From contig NZ_BMYQ01000001.1 in NCBI RefSeq assembly GCF_014652355.1, forward strand, positions 184,180-248,179: 64,000 nucleotides of DNA, given 5' to 3'. Both the position numbers and the translations under genes were made by a program. Below, piece by piece: positions 9,519 through 17,644 of the stretch (position 1 is its first letter; every line of letters starts with the position of its first letter). The notes under the pieces were generated by a model. That model worked only from the letters and a program-made list of their open reading frames with translations, had not been told where the DNA came from and searched no databases. This DNA comes from Gemmobacter lanyuensis (lineage in GTDB: Bacteria; Pseudomonadota; Alphaproteobacteria; Rhodobacterales; Rhodobacteraceae).

Positions 9519-10267
9519 AGCGCATGCATCTTCTGGTTGGCCTTGCCGTTGCGGCCGGGGTTCTGGGTCTGGCACTGCCCGCCCTTGGCCAGGGATTGCC
9601 CGCACTGACCATGAACGACAGTGGCGATGGCGTGACCTATTCGCTGTCCTTCCAGATCGTCGCGTTGATGACGGTTCTGACGGTGCTGCCCTCGATCGTC
9701 TTGGGGATGACGGCCTTCACCCGCATCATCATCGTTCTGTCGATCCTGCGGCAGGCGCTTGGCACGCAGCAGACCCCGCCCAATCAGGTGCTGATCGCGC
9801 TGGCGATGTTCCTGACCTTTTTCGTCATGCAGCCCACGCTGGACCGGCTTTATACCGAGGTGGCGACCCCCGTGCTGGAAGGCACCATGACGGCGCCCGA
9901 GGGGTTGAAGGCGGGCACGACCATCATGCGCGGGTTCCTGATCGAAAATACCCGGCAGAATGACCTGCTGATGTTTTCCGACCTGTCGGGGCAGGGCCCC
10001 TTTGCCACGCCCGACGACGTGCCGATGACGGTGCTGCTGCCGGCTTTCCTGACATCCGAGCTGAAGACCGCCTTCCAGATCGGCTTTCTGATCTACCTGC
10101 CGTTTCTGGTGATCGACATGGTGGTGGCCTCGATCCTGATGGCGCTGGGGATGATGATGCTCAGCCCGATCCTCGTGTCCTTGCCGCTGAAGCTTTTGCT
10201 GTTCGTCATGGTGGATGGCTGGTCGCTGCTGGTCGGATCGCTGGCCGCCGGATACGGGATGCGCTGA
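9515..10267 (+). CDS. fliP: Flagellar export gate protein FliP
   Basis: FliP forms the pentameric core of the export gate with FliQ and FliR. The 250-residue protein begins with a cleavable signal peptide (about residues 1-25), followed by a transmembrane helix, the FliP signature FTRIIIVLSILRQALGTQQTPPNQ (about 68-91), a periplasmic loop and two C-terminal helices. The longest open frame reaches back to 9191, but the ATG at 9515, overlapping the fliO stop, gives the normal family N-terminus. Confidence 0.96.
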   Translation: MKRMHLLVGLAVAAGVLGLALPALGQGLPALTMNDSGDGVTYSLSFQIVALMTVLTVLPSIVLGMTAFTRIIIVLSILRQALGTQQTPPNQVLIALAMFLTFFVMQPTLDRLYTEVATPVLEGTMTAPEGLKAGTTIMRGFLIENTRQNDLLMFSDLSGQGPFATPDDVPMTVLLPAFLTSELKTAFQIGFLIYLPFLVIDMVVASILMALGMMMLSPILVSLPLKLLLFVMVDGWSLLVGSLAAGYGMR

Positions 10268-10268
10268 G

Positions 10269-10535
10269 ATGGACGCCGCAGCCAGCATCGAACATCTTAA
10301 AATCGCCTATTGGAACATCCTGATCACCGCCGGGCCGGTGCTGGGTGTGGCGCTGCTGGTAGGGATCGTCGTCGGGGTCCTGCAGGCTGCGACCTCGATC
10401 AACGATGCCACCATCGGTTTCGTGCCGAAGCTTGGGATCGTGCTGCTGACCATGGCGCTGATGGCCAGCTTCATGCTGGGCCGGATGACCGATTACTTCA
10501 CCTTCGTCTTTCAGACCATTGCGACCCTGCACTGA
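10269..10535 (+). CDS. fliQ: Flagellar export gate protein FliQ
   Basis: This is an 88-residue protein with two transmembrane helices (about residues 15-40 and 52-76) and the FliQ core VGVLQAATSINDATIGFVPK between them. It wraps the FliP5-FliR1 gate. The ATG at 10269 follows the fliP stop by one base. The stop overlaps the fliR start. Confidence 0.95.
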   Translation: MDAAASIEHLKIAYWNILITAGPVLGVALLVGIVVGVLQAATSINDATIGFVPKLGIVLLTMALMASFMLGRMTDYFTFVFQTIATLH

Positions 10536-11341
10536 TGGAGATGCAGCCCCTCCTTCCCGGGCTTGACCTTCAGCCCCTGTTCCAGCTTGCGGTGCATCAC
10601 CTGATCCTGATGCTGCGGGTGGGCAGTTTCATGGTGGCTGCGCCGTTCTTTGGCGCGCGTTACCTGCCGCTTCAGGTGCGGATCGTGGTTTCGGTGGTGC
10701 TGCCGTTGCCCTTGCAGGGGTTGGTCCCTTTGCCGCCGGTCGAACAGATCGCGGCCCTGACAGGGGTGACGCTGGTGCTGGGCGAGCTGGTGCTGGGACT
10801 GGCCGCAGGGACGGTGCTGATGCTGTTCTTCGCCGCGGCCGCCAAGGCGGGCGACCAGATCGCCAATACCGCGGGCTTGGGCTTTGCCGCGCAATTCGAT
10901 CCCTCGGCCGGCGCGCAGACGCCCGTGGTCAGCCAGTTCTTCAGCATGCTGCTTGTCATGCTGTTCGTCTCGACCGACAGCCACCTGACGGCGCTGCGGA
11001 TCGTGCTGGACAGCTATCAGGCCATTCCGCCGGGGCAGGGGTTTGATGCCTTTGCCCTGGTCTCGACCGGGGTGGCCACGGGCGCGGCGCTGTTCGTGCT
11101 GGCGCTCAAGCTCACGCTGCCAGTGGCGACGCTGCTTTTGCTGTTGAACCTTGCGGTGGGGGTGCTGACGCGATCGGCACCGCAGTTCAACGTCTTCTCT
11201 TTCGGGTTCCCGCTGACGATGACGGCAACGCTTCTGATGCTGCTGATCACCGCCCCGCGGCTTGGCACCGAACTTGAAGGTCTGATCGACATGGGCCTTG
11301 CGGCCATTTCGGGGATGCTGGGGACAGGCCATGGCGGATGA
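10535..11341 (+). CDS. fliR: Flagellar export gate protein FliR
   Basis: FliR is the single asymmetric subunit of the export gate. The 268-residue protein has about six hydrophobic helices and family segments such as QIANTAGLGFAAQFDP (about residues 109-124). Its ATG overlaps the fliQ stop (TGATG). The gene ends 11 bases inside flhB. The longest upstream frame to 10310 overlaps fliQ and is not the real start. Confidence 0.94.
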   Translation: MEMQPLLPGLDLQPLFQLAVHHLILMLRVGSFMVAAPFFGARYLPLQVRIVVSVVLPLPLQGLVPLPPVEQIAALTGVTLVLGELVLGLAAGTVLMLFFAAAAKAGDQIANTAGLGFAAQFDPSAGAQTPVVSQFFSMLLVMLFVSTDSHLTALRIVLDSYQAIPPGQGFDAFALVSTGVATGAALFVLALKLTLPVATLLLLLNLAVGVLTRSAPQFNVFSFGFPLTMTATLLMLLITAPRLGTELEGLIDMGLAAISGMLGTGHGG

Positions 11342-12488
11342 AGACAGCGATCTGGAAAAGACGGAAGAACCAACCCCCCGAAAACGCGAACAGGCGCTGG
11401 AAAACGGACAGATCCTGACCTCGCAAGAGGCCTTTGTTTTTGGCGCAATGGCAGTGGCCACGGGATTGTGCATGTTCGTGGTGGGGCAGTTGCCGCAGAT
11501 CGCCGGGGCCTGGGGCCGGATGCTGCGGATCGAAGGCGATCTGGACGCGCTGATGATCGACCGGCTGGGCGATCTGGGGTGGTATGTGCTGCTCTTCGGA
11601 CTGGGGGCCGCGGTGCCGGTGATGATGTCTGTCATCGGGTTGCAGGCGCTGATGGGGGGGCTGCATTTCAACGGCCCCAGCTTCAAGGGTGAAAAGCTGA
11701 ACCCCTTTTCCGGCATGAAGCGCATGGTTTCGATGCAGGCGCTGATCAACCTTCTGAAATCCCTGATCAAGGTCGGAATTCTGGGGGTTCTGGCCTATAC
11801 GGTGTTCAAGGCGATCCTGCTGGATCTTGATGGGCTGGGTGCGTTGGAACCTGCCACCGCGGCCGCCCGGATCGGGCAGATGGTGGTGGATCTGCTCAGC
11901 CGTCTGGCCCTGGGCCTGGCCGCGATCGCGGCGGTCGATCTGGCCTGGCAATACCGCACCCTGATGAAGGGGCTGATGATGACCAAGGATGAGGTCAAGC
12001 GCGAATCCAAGGAACAGAACGGCTCGCCCGAGCTGAAGGGCAAGATCCGGCAGAAACAGATGCAGGCCGCCCGCCGCGCCGGACGTCAGCGCAAGGCGCT
12101 GGCCGATGTGCCGCAGGCCACGGCAATCATCACCAACCCTACGCATTTCGCCGTGGCGCTGCGCTATGTGCCGGGTGAAACCGATGCCCCTGTCATCCTT
12201 GCCATGGGCCGCGGTCCCATCGCGCATGAGATCATGGATATCGGTCGCAAAGCCGCGATCCACACCCTGCGTCTGCCGCCTCTGGCCCGCGCGCTTTACT
12301 ATTCGGGCGAGATCGGGATGCAGATCGACGACCGGCTCTTTGCTGCCGTGGCGGCGGTGCTGGCGCATGTGTTCCGCGTGGACCGTGGCGAGGCCGTGGA
12401 TCTGCCTGACATCGACCTTCCGTCCGAGATGCGCTTTGACGTGCATGGCCGCCCCGAGACGCCCGAGCCGCCCCGGAGCGCGCCATGA
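11331..12488 (+). CDS. flhB: Flagellar export switch protein FlhB
   Basis: FlhB cleaves itself to change export specificity from rod/hook to filament substrates. The 385-residue protein begins with the family motif EKTEEPTPRKREQALENGQ. It has four membrane helices up to about residue 210, and a cytoplasmic domain with the autocleavage site N269-P270-T271-H272. The ATG at 11331 lies inside the end of fliR. It is the last gene of the fliO-flhB unit. Confidence 0.96.
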   Translation: MADEDSDLEKTEEPTPRKREQALENGQILTSQEAFVFGAMAVATGLCMFVVGQLPQIAGAWGRMLRIEGDLDALMIDRLGDLGWYVLLFGLGAAVPVMMSVIGLQALMGGLHFNGPSFKGEKLNPFSGMKRMVSMQALINLLKSLIKVGILGVLAYTVFKAILLDLDGLGALEPATAAARIGQMVVDLLSRLALGLAAIAAVDLAWQYRTLMKGLMMTKDEVKRESKEQNGSPELKGKIRQKQMQAARRAGRQRKALADVPQATAIITNPTHFAVALRYVPGETDAPVILAMGRGPIAHEIMDIGRKAAIHTLRLPPLARALYYSGEIGMQIDDRLFAAVAAVLAHVFRVDRGEAVDLPDIDLPSEMRFDVHGRPETPEPPRSAP

Positions 12489-12531
12489 TGCAGCGGAAAT
12501 GCCCGCCCTTGTGCCGCACAGGCGCCTGACA

Positions 12532-12547
12532 TGGCACGGAAGTTGCC
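12532..12547 (+). promoter_or_regulatory. Sigma-54 promoter of the motF-like gene
   Basis: TGGCAC-GGAAG-TTGCC is a near-perfect sigma-54 site. It lies one base inside the longest reading frame (ATG 12531), so transcripts starting about 12 bases downstream cannot carry that start codon. Confidence 0.85.
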
Positions 12548-12632
12548 AGACAGCCCCAAACCCGCCCGGCGCAAGCCGGCTGCGCGCAAGAAATCCGGCC
12601 CCCGCAAGGGCCGCACCCGCCAGGAGACCGTG

Positions 12633-13382
12633 ATGAGCCAGGAGAATGAGCAGCTTGCCGAAGCCATCCGCAACGCACTTGCGGCGGCCGAGGCGGCGAC
12701 CGATGCCGCGGCCGAGGCGGCTGCCGCGATCGAGGGCCAGCTGCGTGGCACAGAGGCGCTGCAAAAGGCGCAGCGACGGCTTGGCGTCTTGACCATCGCC
12801 GCCACGGGCGGGGCACTTCTCTCGGTCGCGGTTTCGGCGCTGGTCTATTTCCGATCGGTTGCTGATCTGCGTGAAGCGTCAGAGCTTCAAGCGGCGGCGA
12901 CGGGGGCCTGGGTGCAGAAATTCGGCGATATCGACGAATTGGTCAGTCGGTTGGATGTCCCCGAAATGGCGCAGAAGGCCGATCTGGAAAACCTGCGTAC
13001 CGATGTTCTGACCGCGCTTGCCCAGAACGCCCTGCCGGAAGACCCGCCTGCCGCCGCTGGCGGCGCCGATCTGGAAAAGCTGCGCACCGATGTGCTGACC
13101 GCCATTGCCGCAGTGGAATTGCAGGTCAGTGATCTGAAAAAGGCCACGGGCGGTGAACAGGCTGCACAGCTGACGATGATGCTGGGGGAAACCCTGCGGC
13201 GGCTTGAGGGCACGGCCGGGGCGGCCCCCGCAAAGTCAGCCGAGGCGGCCCCCGCACCCAAGCCCAAACCGGCGCCGGTTTCCAAACCCGCAAGTGGCGG
13301 CAGCAGCCGCCCGAAGCCCGCGCCCAAACCGGCGGCGGCGGCCCAGACGGCGCCCGAACCTTCGCCCTTCAGCTATCCCTGA
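12633..13382 (+). CDS. motF: Bitopic membrane protein, probable MotF (motor rotation)
   Basis: MotF of R. sphaeroides is a single-span protein with a periplasmic C-terminus that is needed for Fla1 rotation; its gene is the first of a two-gene unit of hypothetical genes next to rpoN2. This protein fits in place and shape. It has an Ala/Glu-rich cytoplasmic helix (1-45), one transmembrane helix (about 50-73), coiled-coil segments with two copies of the phrase DLEKLRTDVLTA (near residues 115 and 145), and a Pro/Lys/Ala-rich tail. I used ATG 12633 (249 residues, after CAGGAGACCGTG) because the sigma-54 promoter overlaps the longer frame starting at 12531. The name is inferred from context and topology, not from sequence alignment. 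Confidence 0.6.
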   Translation: MSQENEQLAEAIRNALAAAEAATDAAAEAAAAIEGQLRGTEALQKAQRRLGVLTIAATGGALLSVAVSALVYFRSVADLREASELQAAATGAWVQKFGDIDELVSRLDVPEMAQKADLENLRTDVLTALAQNALPEDPPAAAGGADLEKLRTDVLTAIAAVELQVSDLKKATGGEQAAQLTMMLGETLRRLEGTAGAAPAKSAEAAPAPKPKPAPVSKPASGGSSRPKPAPKPAAAAQTAPEPSPFSYP

Positions 13383-13396
13383 TCCCTGAGGTTGCC

Positions 13397-14101
13397 ATGA
13401 GTGATGCGATCCCCACCACCCTTGCGCTTGCGCCCGGGGGGCTGGCCCGCGCGGGCTGGTCCTTGTGCCTTCGTCCCGGGGATGTGCTGCTGGCCGTGGA
13501 CGGGCGGGCCTTCACCGGCACGGCCGAAGATCTGGCACTGCGCTTTCCGATGACCTTGGCCGAACCGCCGGTGGTCTTGACCTTTCTTCGCGGCGATGTG
13601 GTCTTTTCGGTCTTTGCGGCCACGCCTGCGCTGGGACAGTGGGATCCGGTCGCCCTGCCCGTGGGGCAGACCTTGCCGGAACCTCCGGCAGGCCCGGCGC
13701 AGAACTGGGTGGTGATGCGCGATGGCGCAGGCCTTTTCGAGGTGCTGGACCAGACGCCCCCCCTGCTGGCGCTGATCGCGGCGCCATTGTGGCTTTTGCA
13801 GATGCGGCTTTGGCTGACGCTGGCAACCCATGCGGCCACCCTGGCCGTGGCGGGGGTGGTGTCGCCCTGGCTGGCGCTGCCGCTTTATGCGGCGCTGTCG
13901 CTGCATCTGTGGCGGCGTGGCCCCCGGATTCTTCTTTCGGAACGGCGCATTGCCGGGGCGATCCCCGTGGCCTTTCTGGCGGCTGCGACGGAAGCAGAGG
14001 CCGTGGCCACCTTCCTGCGACTTGATCCTGCCGCGCAGTATCGCTGGGGAAGCAAGGCCGCAGGCCCCGCCGCGCAAGACCCTGACACCGCGCTGGCCTG
14101 A
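13397..14101 (+). CDS. Membrane protein with a PDZ-like start, second gene of the motF unit
   Basis: I do not recognise this 234-residue protein. Residues 22-40 (RPGDVLLAVDGRAFTGTAE) look like the ligand-binding turn of a PDZ domain. The hydrophobic stretch at about 115-172 can form two membrane helices, and the tail is short and polar. It starts 14 bases after the motF-like gene with no promoter of its own visible. In R. sphaeroides motF is also followed by a hypothetical gene before rpoN2, so the pair seems conserved. The role is unknown; a part in motor function is only an inference from the operon. Confidence 0.6.
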   Translation: MSDAIPTTLALAPGGLARAGWSLCLRPGDVLLAVDGRAFTGTAEDLALRFPMTLAEPPVVLTFLRGDVVFSVFAATPALGQWDPVALPVGQTLPEPPAGPAQNWVVMRDGAGLFEVLDQTPPLLALIAAPLWLLQMRLWLTLATHAATLAVAGVVSPWLALPLYAALSLHLWRRGPRILLSERRIAGAIPVAFLAAATEAEAVATFLRLDPAAQYRWGSKAAGPAAQDPDTALA

Positions 14102-14150
14102 CCGGGCGCCCGGGTGCCGCCGCCCTTGCGGCAAGGGCAGAAAAGGAAAA

Positions 14151-14182
14151 GGCGGCCTGCCATCGGGGCGGGCCGCCTTTTT
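14151..14182. terminator. Bidirectional terminator between the motF unit and rpoN
   Basis: GGCGGCC and GGCCGCC form a 7-bp stem. A T-run follows on the + side and an A-rich run precedes it, so it can end both converging transcripts. Confidence 0.75.
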
Positions 14183-14197
14183 CATCGGGCATGCGGA

Positions 14198-15556
14198 TCA
14201 GCGCGTCTGCGCGTCAAGGATCGCCCGGCGGCGGCGCGCGGCCGAGCTGGGGATATCCATCATCTCGCGGTATTTGGCGACGGTGCGCCGTGCCAGCTGG
14301 ATCCCCTCGGAGGAAACGATCTGGGCGATGGCCTCGTCGCTCAGCGGGTCGCGGGGGGATTCCGCGCGGATCAGTTCACGGATACGGTGGCGCACCGCGC
14401 CTGCCGACCCGGCCTCATCGCCGCTGCTGGCCGAAAGGGCCGCGGTGAAGAAGTGCTTGAGCGGGAAACACCCCTGCGGCGTCGCCATCATCAGGCCGGA
14501 ACAGACGCGGCTGACGGTGCTTTCATGCACGCCCACCGCCTCGGCCACTTCGCGCAGCGTCATCGGGCGCAGGCTCGCCGGGCCGTGTTCCAGAAAGCCC
14601 TGCTGGCGGCGCACGATCTCGGCGCCGATGCGGAGGCTGGTTTCATTGCGGTGGGCCACCGCGCGCGCCAGCCAGCGCGCCACCGACAGCCGTTCCGCGA
14701 TATAGCGCGCGGCCTCGGCCCGGGCGGCGGGTTCCCGCGGGGTGGGCTGGTCCTTGTCGCCCGCCCGTACGACGATGCTGGGCAGGGTCGAGCGGTTGAG
14801 ATCCACCACCCAGCCATCCGCCCCACGCCGGGCGATCAGGTCGGGCGGCAGTTGCGGCACGGGCGTCGCGTCGAATTGCGCACCCGGTTTGGGGTCAAGG
14901 GCGCGCAGCTCGCGCAGGGCGGGGCGCAGATCCTCGATCTGGCAGCGGCAGACGCGGGCCAGACCGGCCATGTCTGCGGCGGCGACCAGCGGCAGGTTGC
15001 GCAGCACGGCCTCGAACACGGGGGTCAGCAGGCGCTGTGCGCGGGCCTGCAGATACAGGCATTCGGCCAGATTGCGGGCAAAAAGCCCCGCGGGTTCGAT
15101 GCGCTGCATCAGGTTCAGCACGGTTTCGGCTTCGGTTTCGGTCACGCCCGCCTGGGCGGCAACTTCGGCCACGCTCTGCCCGATCCAGCCCGAGGGTTCC
15201 AGCGCATCCAGAAAGGCGCCCGCGATGCGGGCTTCGCGCGGGGTCAGGCCAAGGGCCTCCACATGCGCCTCGACATGGGCATAGAGCGAGGGGCCACGAT
15301 CATCGGGCAGGGCGGCGATGCGGTCCCAGTCATCGTCCGACGACCGGCGCGTGACCGATGCAGGCAAAGGGCGGTCGCGGGGGGGCGCGGGCTGGGGCGC
15401 GCGGGCATCGACAAAGGGATTTTCTTCGGCCTGGGCTTCAATAAAGCCCTGAAGTTCGGTGTTGCCCATCTGAAGCAGGCGGATTGCCTGCTGCAGCTGG
15501 GCCGTCACGACAAGCGACTGGCGCTGATGAAATGCGTGTGAGGGTCCGATATGCAT
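14198..15556 (-). CDS. rpoN: RNA polymerase sigma-54 factor RpoN (flagellar type)
   Basis: RpoN directs transcription from -24/-12 promoters when an enhancer-binding ATPase is present. The Gln-rich activator-contact region lies at the start (RQSLVVTAQLQQAIRLLQMG), a helix-turn-helix near residues 355-380 reads LREVAEAVGVHESTVSRVC, and the diagnostic RpoN box ARRTVAKYRE lies at about 422-431. I chose ATG 15556, preceded by AAAGGCAGG; a GTG six codons upstream would place that motif inside the gene. Its place in the flagellar cluster matches RpoN2 of R. sphaeroides, which is dedicated to Fla1 genes. The activators FleQ/FleT are not in the window. Confidence 0.95.
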   Translation of the reverse strand: MHIGPSHAFHQRQSLVVTAQLQQAIRLLQMGNTELQGFIEAQAEENPFVDARAPQPAPPRDRPLPASVTRRSSDDDWDRIAALPDDRGPSLYAHVEAHVEALGLTPREARIAGAFLDALEPSGWIGQSVAEVAAQAGVTETEAETVLNLMQRIEPAGLFARNLAECLYLQARAQRLLTPVFEAVLRNLPLVAAADMAGLARVCRCQIEDLRPALRELRALDPKPGAQFDATPVPQLPPDLIARRGADGWVVDLNRSTLPSIVVRAGDKDQPTPREPAARAEAARYIAERLSVARWLARAVAHRNETSLRIGAEIVRRQQGFLEHGPASLRPMTLREVAEAVGVHESTVSRVCSGLMMATPQGCFPLKHFFTAALSASSGDEAGSAGAVRHRIRELIRAESPRDPLSDEAIAQIVSSEGIQLARRTVAKYREMMDIPSSAARRRRAILDAQTR

Positions 15557-15680
15557 GATGAGCCTGCCTTTCACAGGCAGATTTCACGCCCGGCCTGCAA
15601 AACGCAAAAAATACGTTTGACACCCCTAAAATGTCGGAAAGCCGACGCTTACGCCACGTAAACCTGAATGTGGCGCGCAA

Positions 15681-15712
15681 GAAAAAACCCCCGGCGCCGC
15701 AGCGCCGAGGGC
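15681..15712 (-). terminator. fliC terminator
   Basis: On the - strand, CCTCGGCGC, a four-base loop and GCGCCGGGG form a strong stem followed by TTTTTTC, 27 bases after the fliC stop. Confidence 0.88.
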
Positions 15713-15738
15713 GGAAAATTTCAAGGAAAATCAGAAGA

Positions 15739-17232
15739 TTAGCCCTTGATGAGCGAAAGAACCTGTTTCTGGTTCGAGTTGGCCTGAGCCAGCATCGCCT
15801 GCGACGCCTGCGCAATGATCTGCGAACGGGCGAGGTTCGTCGATTCTTGGGCATAGTCGGCGTCCATGATCTGCGACTTGGCGGCCGAGACCGAGGTCGA
15901 GATCGAGGACAGGTTCGAGATGGTGCTGTCCAGACGGTTCGACACGGCACCCAGATCGGCGCGGGATTTGGCGATGGCCTGCATCGCGGTATCCAGCACG
16001 GTGATCGCCTCCGAGGCTTTCTTGGCCGACGACAGGTCGATTTCCGCAACCGAGGTCAGATCGGCAGAGACCGCATCGCGGGTATCCTTGAAGAAGGTGG
16101 TGCCGTCATCTTCGGTCGCCAGACCGCCGCCCGAGGGGTCAACCGAGCCCGCCGAGAAATCAAAGGCCGAAGTCATGGTGACCGAACCGGTGATGGTCGC
16201 GGCGTCGTCAGCGGCTTCGTCCAGCGTGACCGGCCCGGTCACCGCGTCGGTGCCGTCCGTTTCCAGGGCCTGGGCCGACATGGTGGCGGCATCGTCACCC
16301 ACGTCGTAGTTTTCCAGCTTGATGTCATCGCCGTTGGCGTCGGTCAGGATGATTTCGCCGTTGGTGTCGCCCATCTTCGCGGTGACGCCGGTCTGGTTCG
16401 ACACGTTGTTGATGGCGTCGCGCAGCGAGGTCAGGTCGCTGGTGTCGGCGATGTTCACCGTGCCGATCGACACGCCGTTCACGTCGAAGCTGACGGTGGT
16501 GGCGGCCGACATGCCCGACAGTTTCACATTGGTTTCGGCGGTCGCGGTCACACCGGTCTGGGCGGTGTTGTCGTTCACGGCCTGCGCCAGTTCAGCCGCC
16601 GACTGGTTGGCGTCGGTGGTGATGGTGGCCGAACCCAGGTAACCTGTGATCGAGATATCGGTGCCGGCTGCGATGCCGCTGGCGTTGCCCGCGGTGTTCG
16701 AGGCGTTGGTCTTGATGGTGTAGGAACCGATGTCGGTCGCCTTGGCGCTGTCGATGTTGATTTCCATCGCCTGACCCTGGTCAGCACCGATCTGGAAGGT
16801 CTTGCCTTTGAACGAGCCGTCCAGGATGTTCATGCCGTTGAAGGTCGTGGTTTCGGCGATGCGGTTGATCTCCGAGACGAGCTGCTTCGATTCCGAGGTC
16901 AGCGAGGCGCGGTCAAGGCCGGTGTTGGTATCCGACGACGATTGTACGGCGACTTCACGCAGACGCTGCAGCATCGAGGTGATCTCTTTCTGCGCGCCTT
17001 CGGCCGTGTTCACCAGCGACTGACCGTCGGTGGCGTTCCGGATCGCCTGCTCGATGCCCATGACCTGCGCGGTCATCTTTTCACCGATCGCCAGACCGGC
17101 GGCATCGTCAGCGGCCGAGTTCACGCGCAGACCGGTCGACAGACGGGTCATGGCCTGTTGGTAGTCGCCCTCGATCTGGTTCATGCTCGCCTGGGCGGTG
17201 ATGGCGGAGATGTTCGTGTTAATAACGCTCAT
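15739..17232 (-). CDS. fliC: Flagellin FliC
   Basis: This is the filament subunit. The conserved D0/D1 N-terminus reads MSVINTNISAITAQASMNQ, and the matching C-terminus has QASQAMLAQANSNQKQVLSLI. Between them lies a Thr/Asp/Ala-rich variable domain (about residues 175-390). The protein is 497 residues. The open frame extends to 17304, but ATG 17232 has an AAGGAGG ribosome binding site and the universal flagellin N-terminus. There is no other flagellin gene in the window. Confidence 0.97.
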   Translation of the reverse strand: MSVINTNISAITAQASMNQIEGDYQQAMTRLSTGLRVNSAADDAAGLAIGEKMTAQVMGIEQAIRNATDGQSLVNTAEGAQKEITSMLQRLREVAVQSSSDTNTGLDRASLTSESKQLVSEINRIAETTTFNGMNILDGSFKGKTFQIGADQGQAMEINIDSAKATDIGSYTIKTNASNTAGNASGIAAGTDISITGYLGSATITTDANQSAAELAQAVNDNTAQTGVTATAETNVKLSGMSAATTVSFDVNGVSIGTVNIADTSDLTSLRDAINNVSNQTGVTAKMGDTNGEIILTDANGDDIKLENYDVGDDAATMSAQALETDGTDAVTGPVTLDEAADDAATITGSVTMTSAFDFSAGSVDPSGGGLATEDDGTTFFKDTRDAVSADLTSVAEIDLSSAKKASEAITVLDTAMQAIAKSRADLGAVSNRLDSTISNLSSISTSVSAAKSQIMDADYAQESTNLARSQIIAQASQAMLAQANSNQKQVLSLIKG

Positions 17233-17302
17233 GTGTAGCCTCCTTGGCTTGCCGTCGCGGCGTCTTCGGGGCGTCATGCCTTGCCAGCCGCGTCTGATAG
17301 GC

Positions 17303-17328
17303 AAAACGGCGCAGTGCAGGAATGTTTA
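17303..17328 (-). promoter_or_regulatory. FliA (sigma-28) promoter of fliC
   Basis: On the - strand TAAA, 14 bases, then GCCGTTTT. This resembles the sigma-28 pattern TAAA-N15-GCCGATAA and shares GCCGTT with the other late promoters found here. It is about 70 bases from the fliC start. Confidence 0.65.
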
Positions 17329-17590
17329 GCGAGCCTGTGGAAAATGCTGGCGCCTGCCAGGTCCGACGGGGGCGGCCGGGCGGGTCCGGTGCAGCCAAGG
17401 GTTGACCAGGATCCCGCCGCGCCGCCCGCGCTGCGCGAGGTTGCGCGGCATCACCTCGTCAAGCCCCTTCAAGGAACGCGCACACGCGAGCACACGCGCG
17501 AGGGTGAGGGGCCTTCAGGGGACCCCGCGAAAAAAAATCATGTCCCCTACTGCGGCGCCGACCTTTCGCGGCGGGGCGGCGGTCGGCGTC

Positions 17591-17618
17591 TAAACAAATT
17601 GCGCCGATGCGCCGTTTT
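17591..17618 (+). promoter_or_regulatory. FliA (sigma-28) promoter of fliD
   Basis: CTAAAC, 15 bases, then GCCGTTTT, about 27 bases before the fliD start. The -10 block GCGCCGTTTTGCC is identical to that of fliC. Confidence 0.65.
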
Positions 17619-17644
17619 GCCGTGTGCAGCCAGAGGAATGACGC

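Larger units (their letters stand above)
17233..17644. other. Divergent fliC-fliD intergenic region
   Basis: This 412-bp stretch has no gene. It holds a late promoter at each end facing outward, a direct repeat of CACACGCG (17481-17498), and an A-run near 17528-17536 that could act as a promoter-proximal element. No operator was recognised in the middle. Confidence 0.7.

Noticed and set aside
17233-17644. A small gene in the fliC-fliD gap
   Set aside because: Frames there cross the promoters and have no ribosome binding site or recognisable protein.
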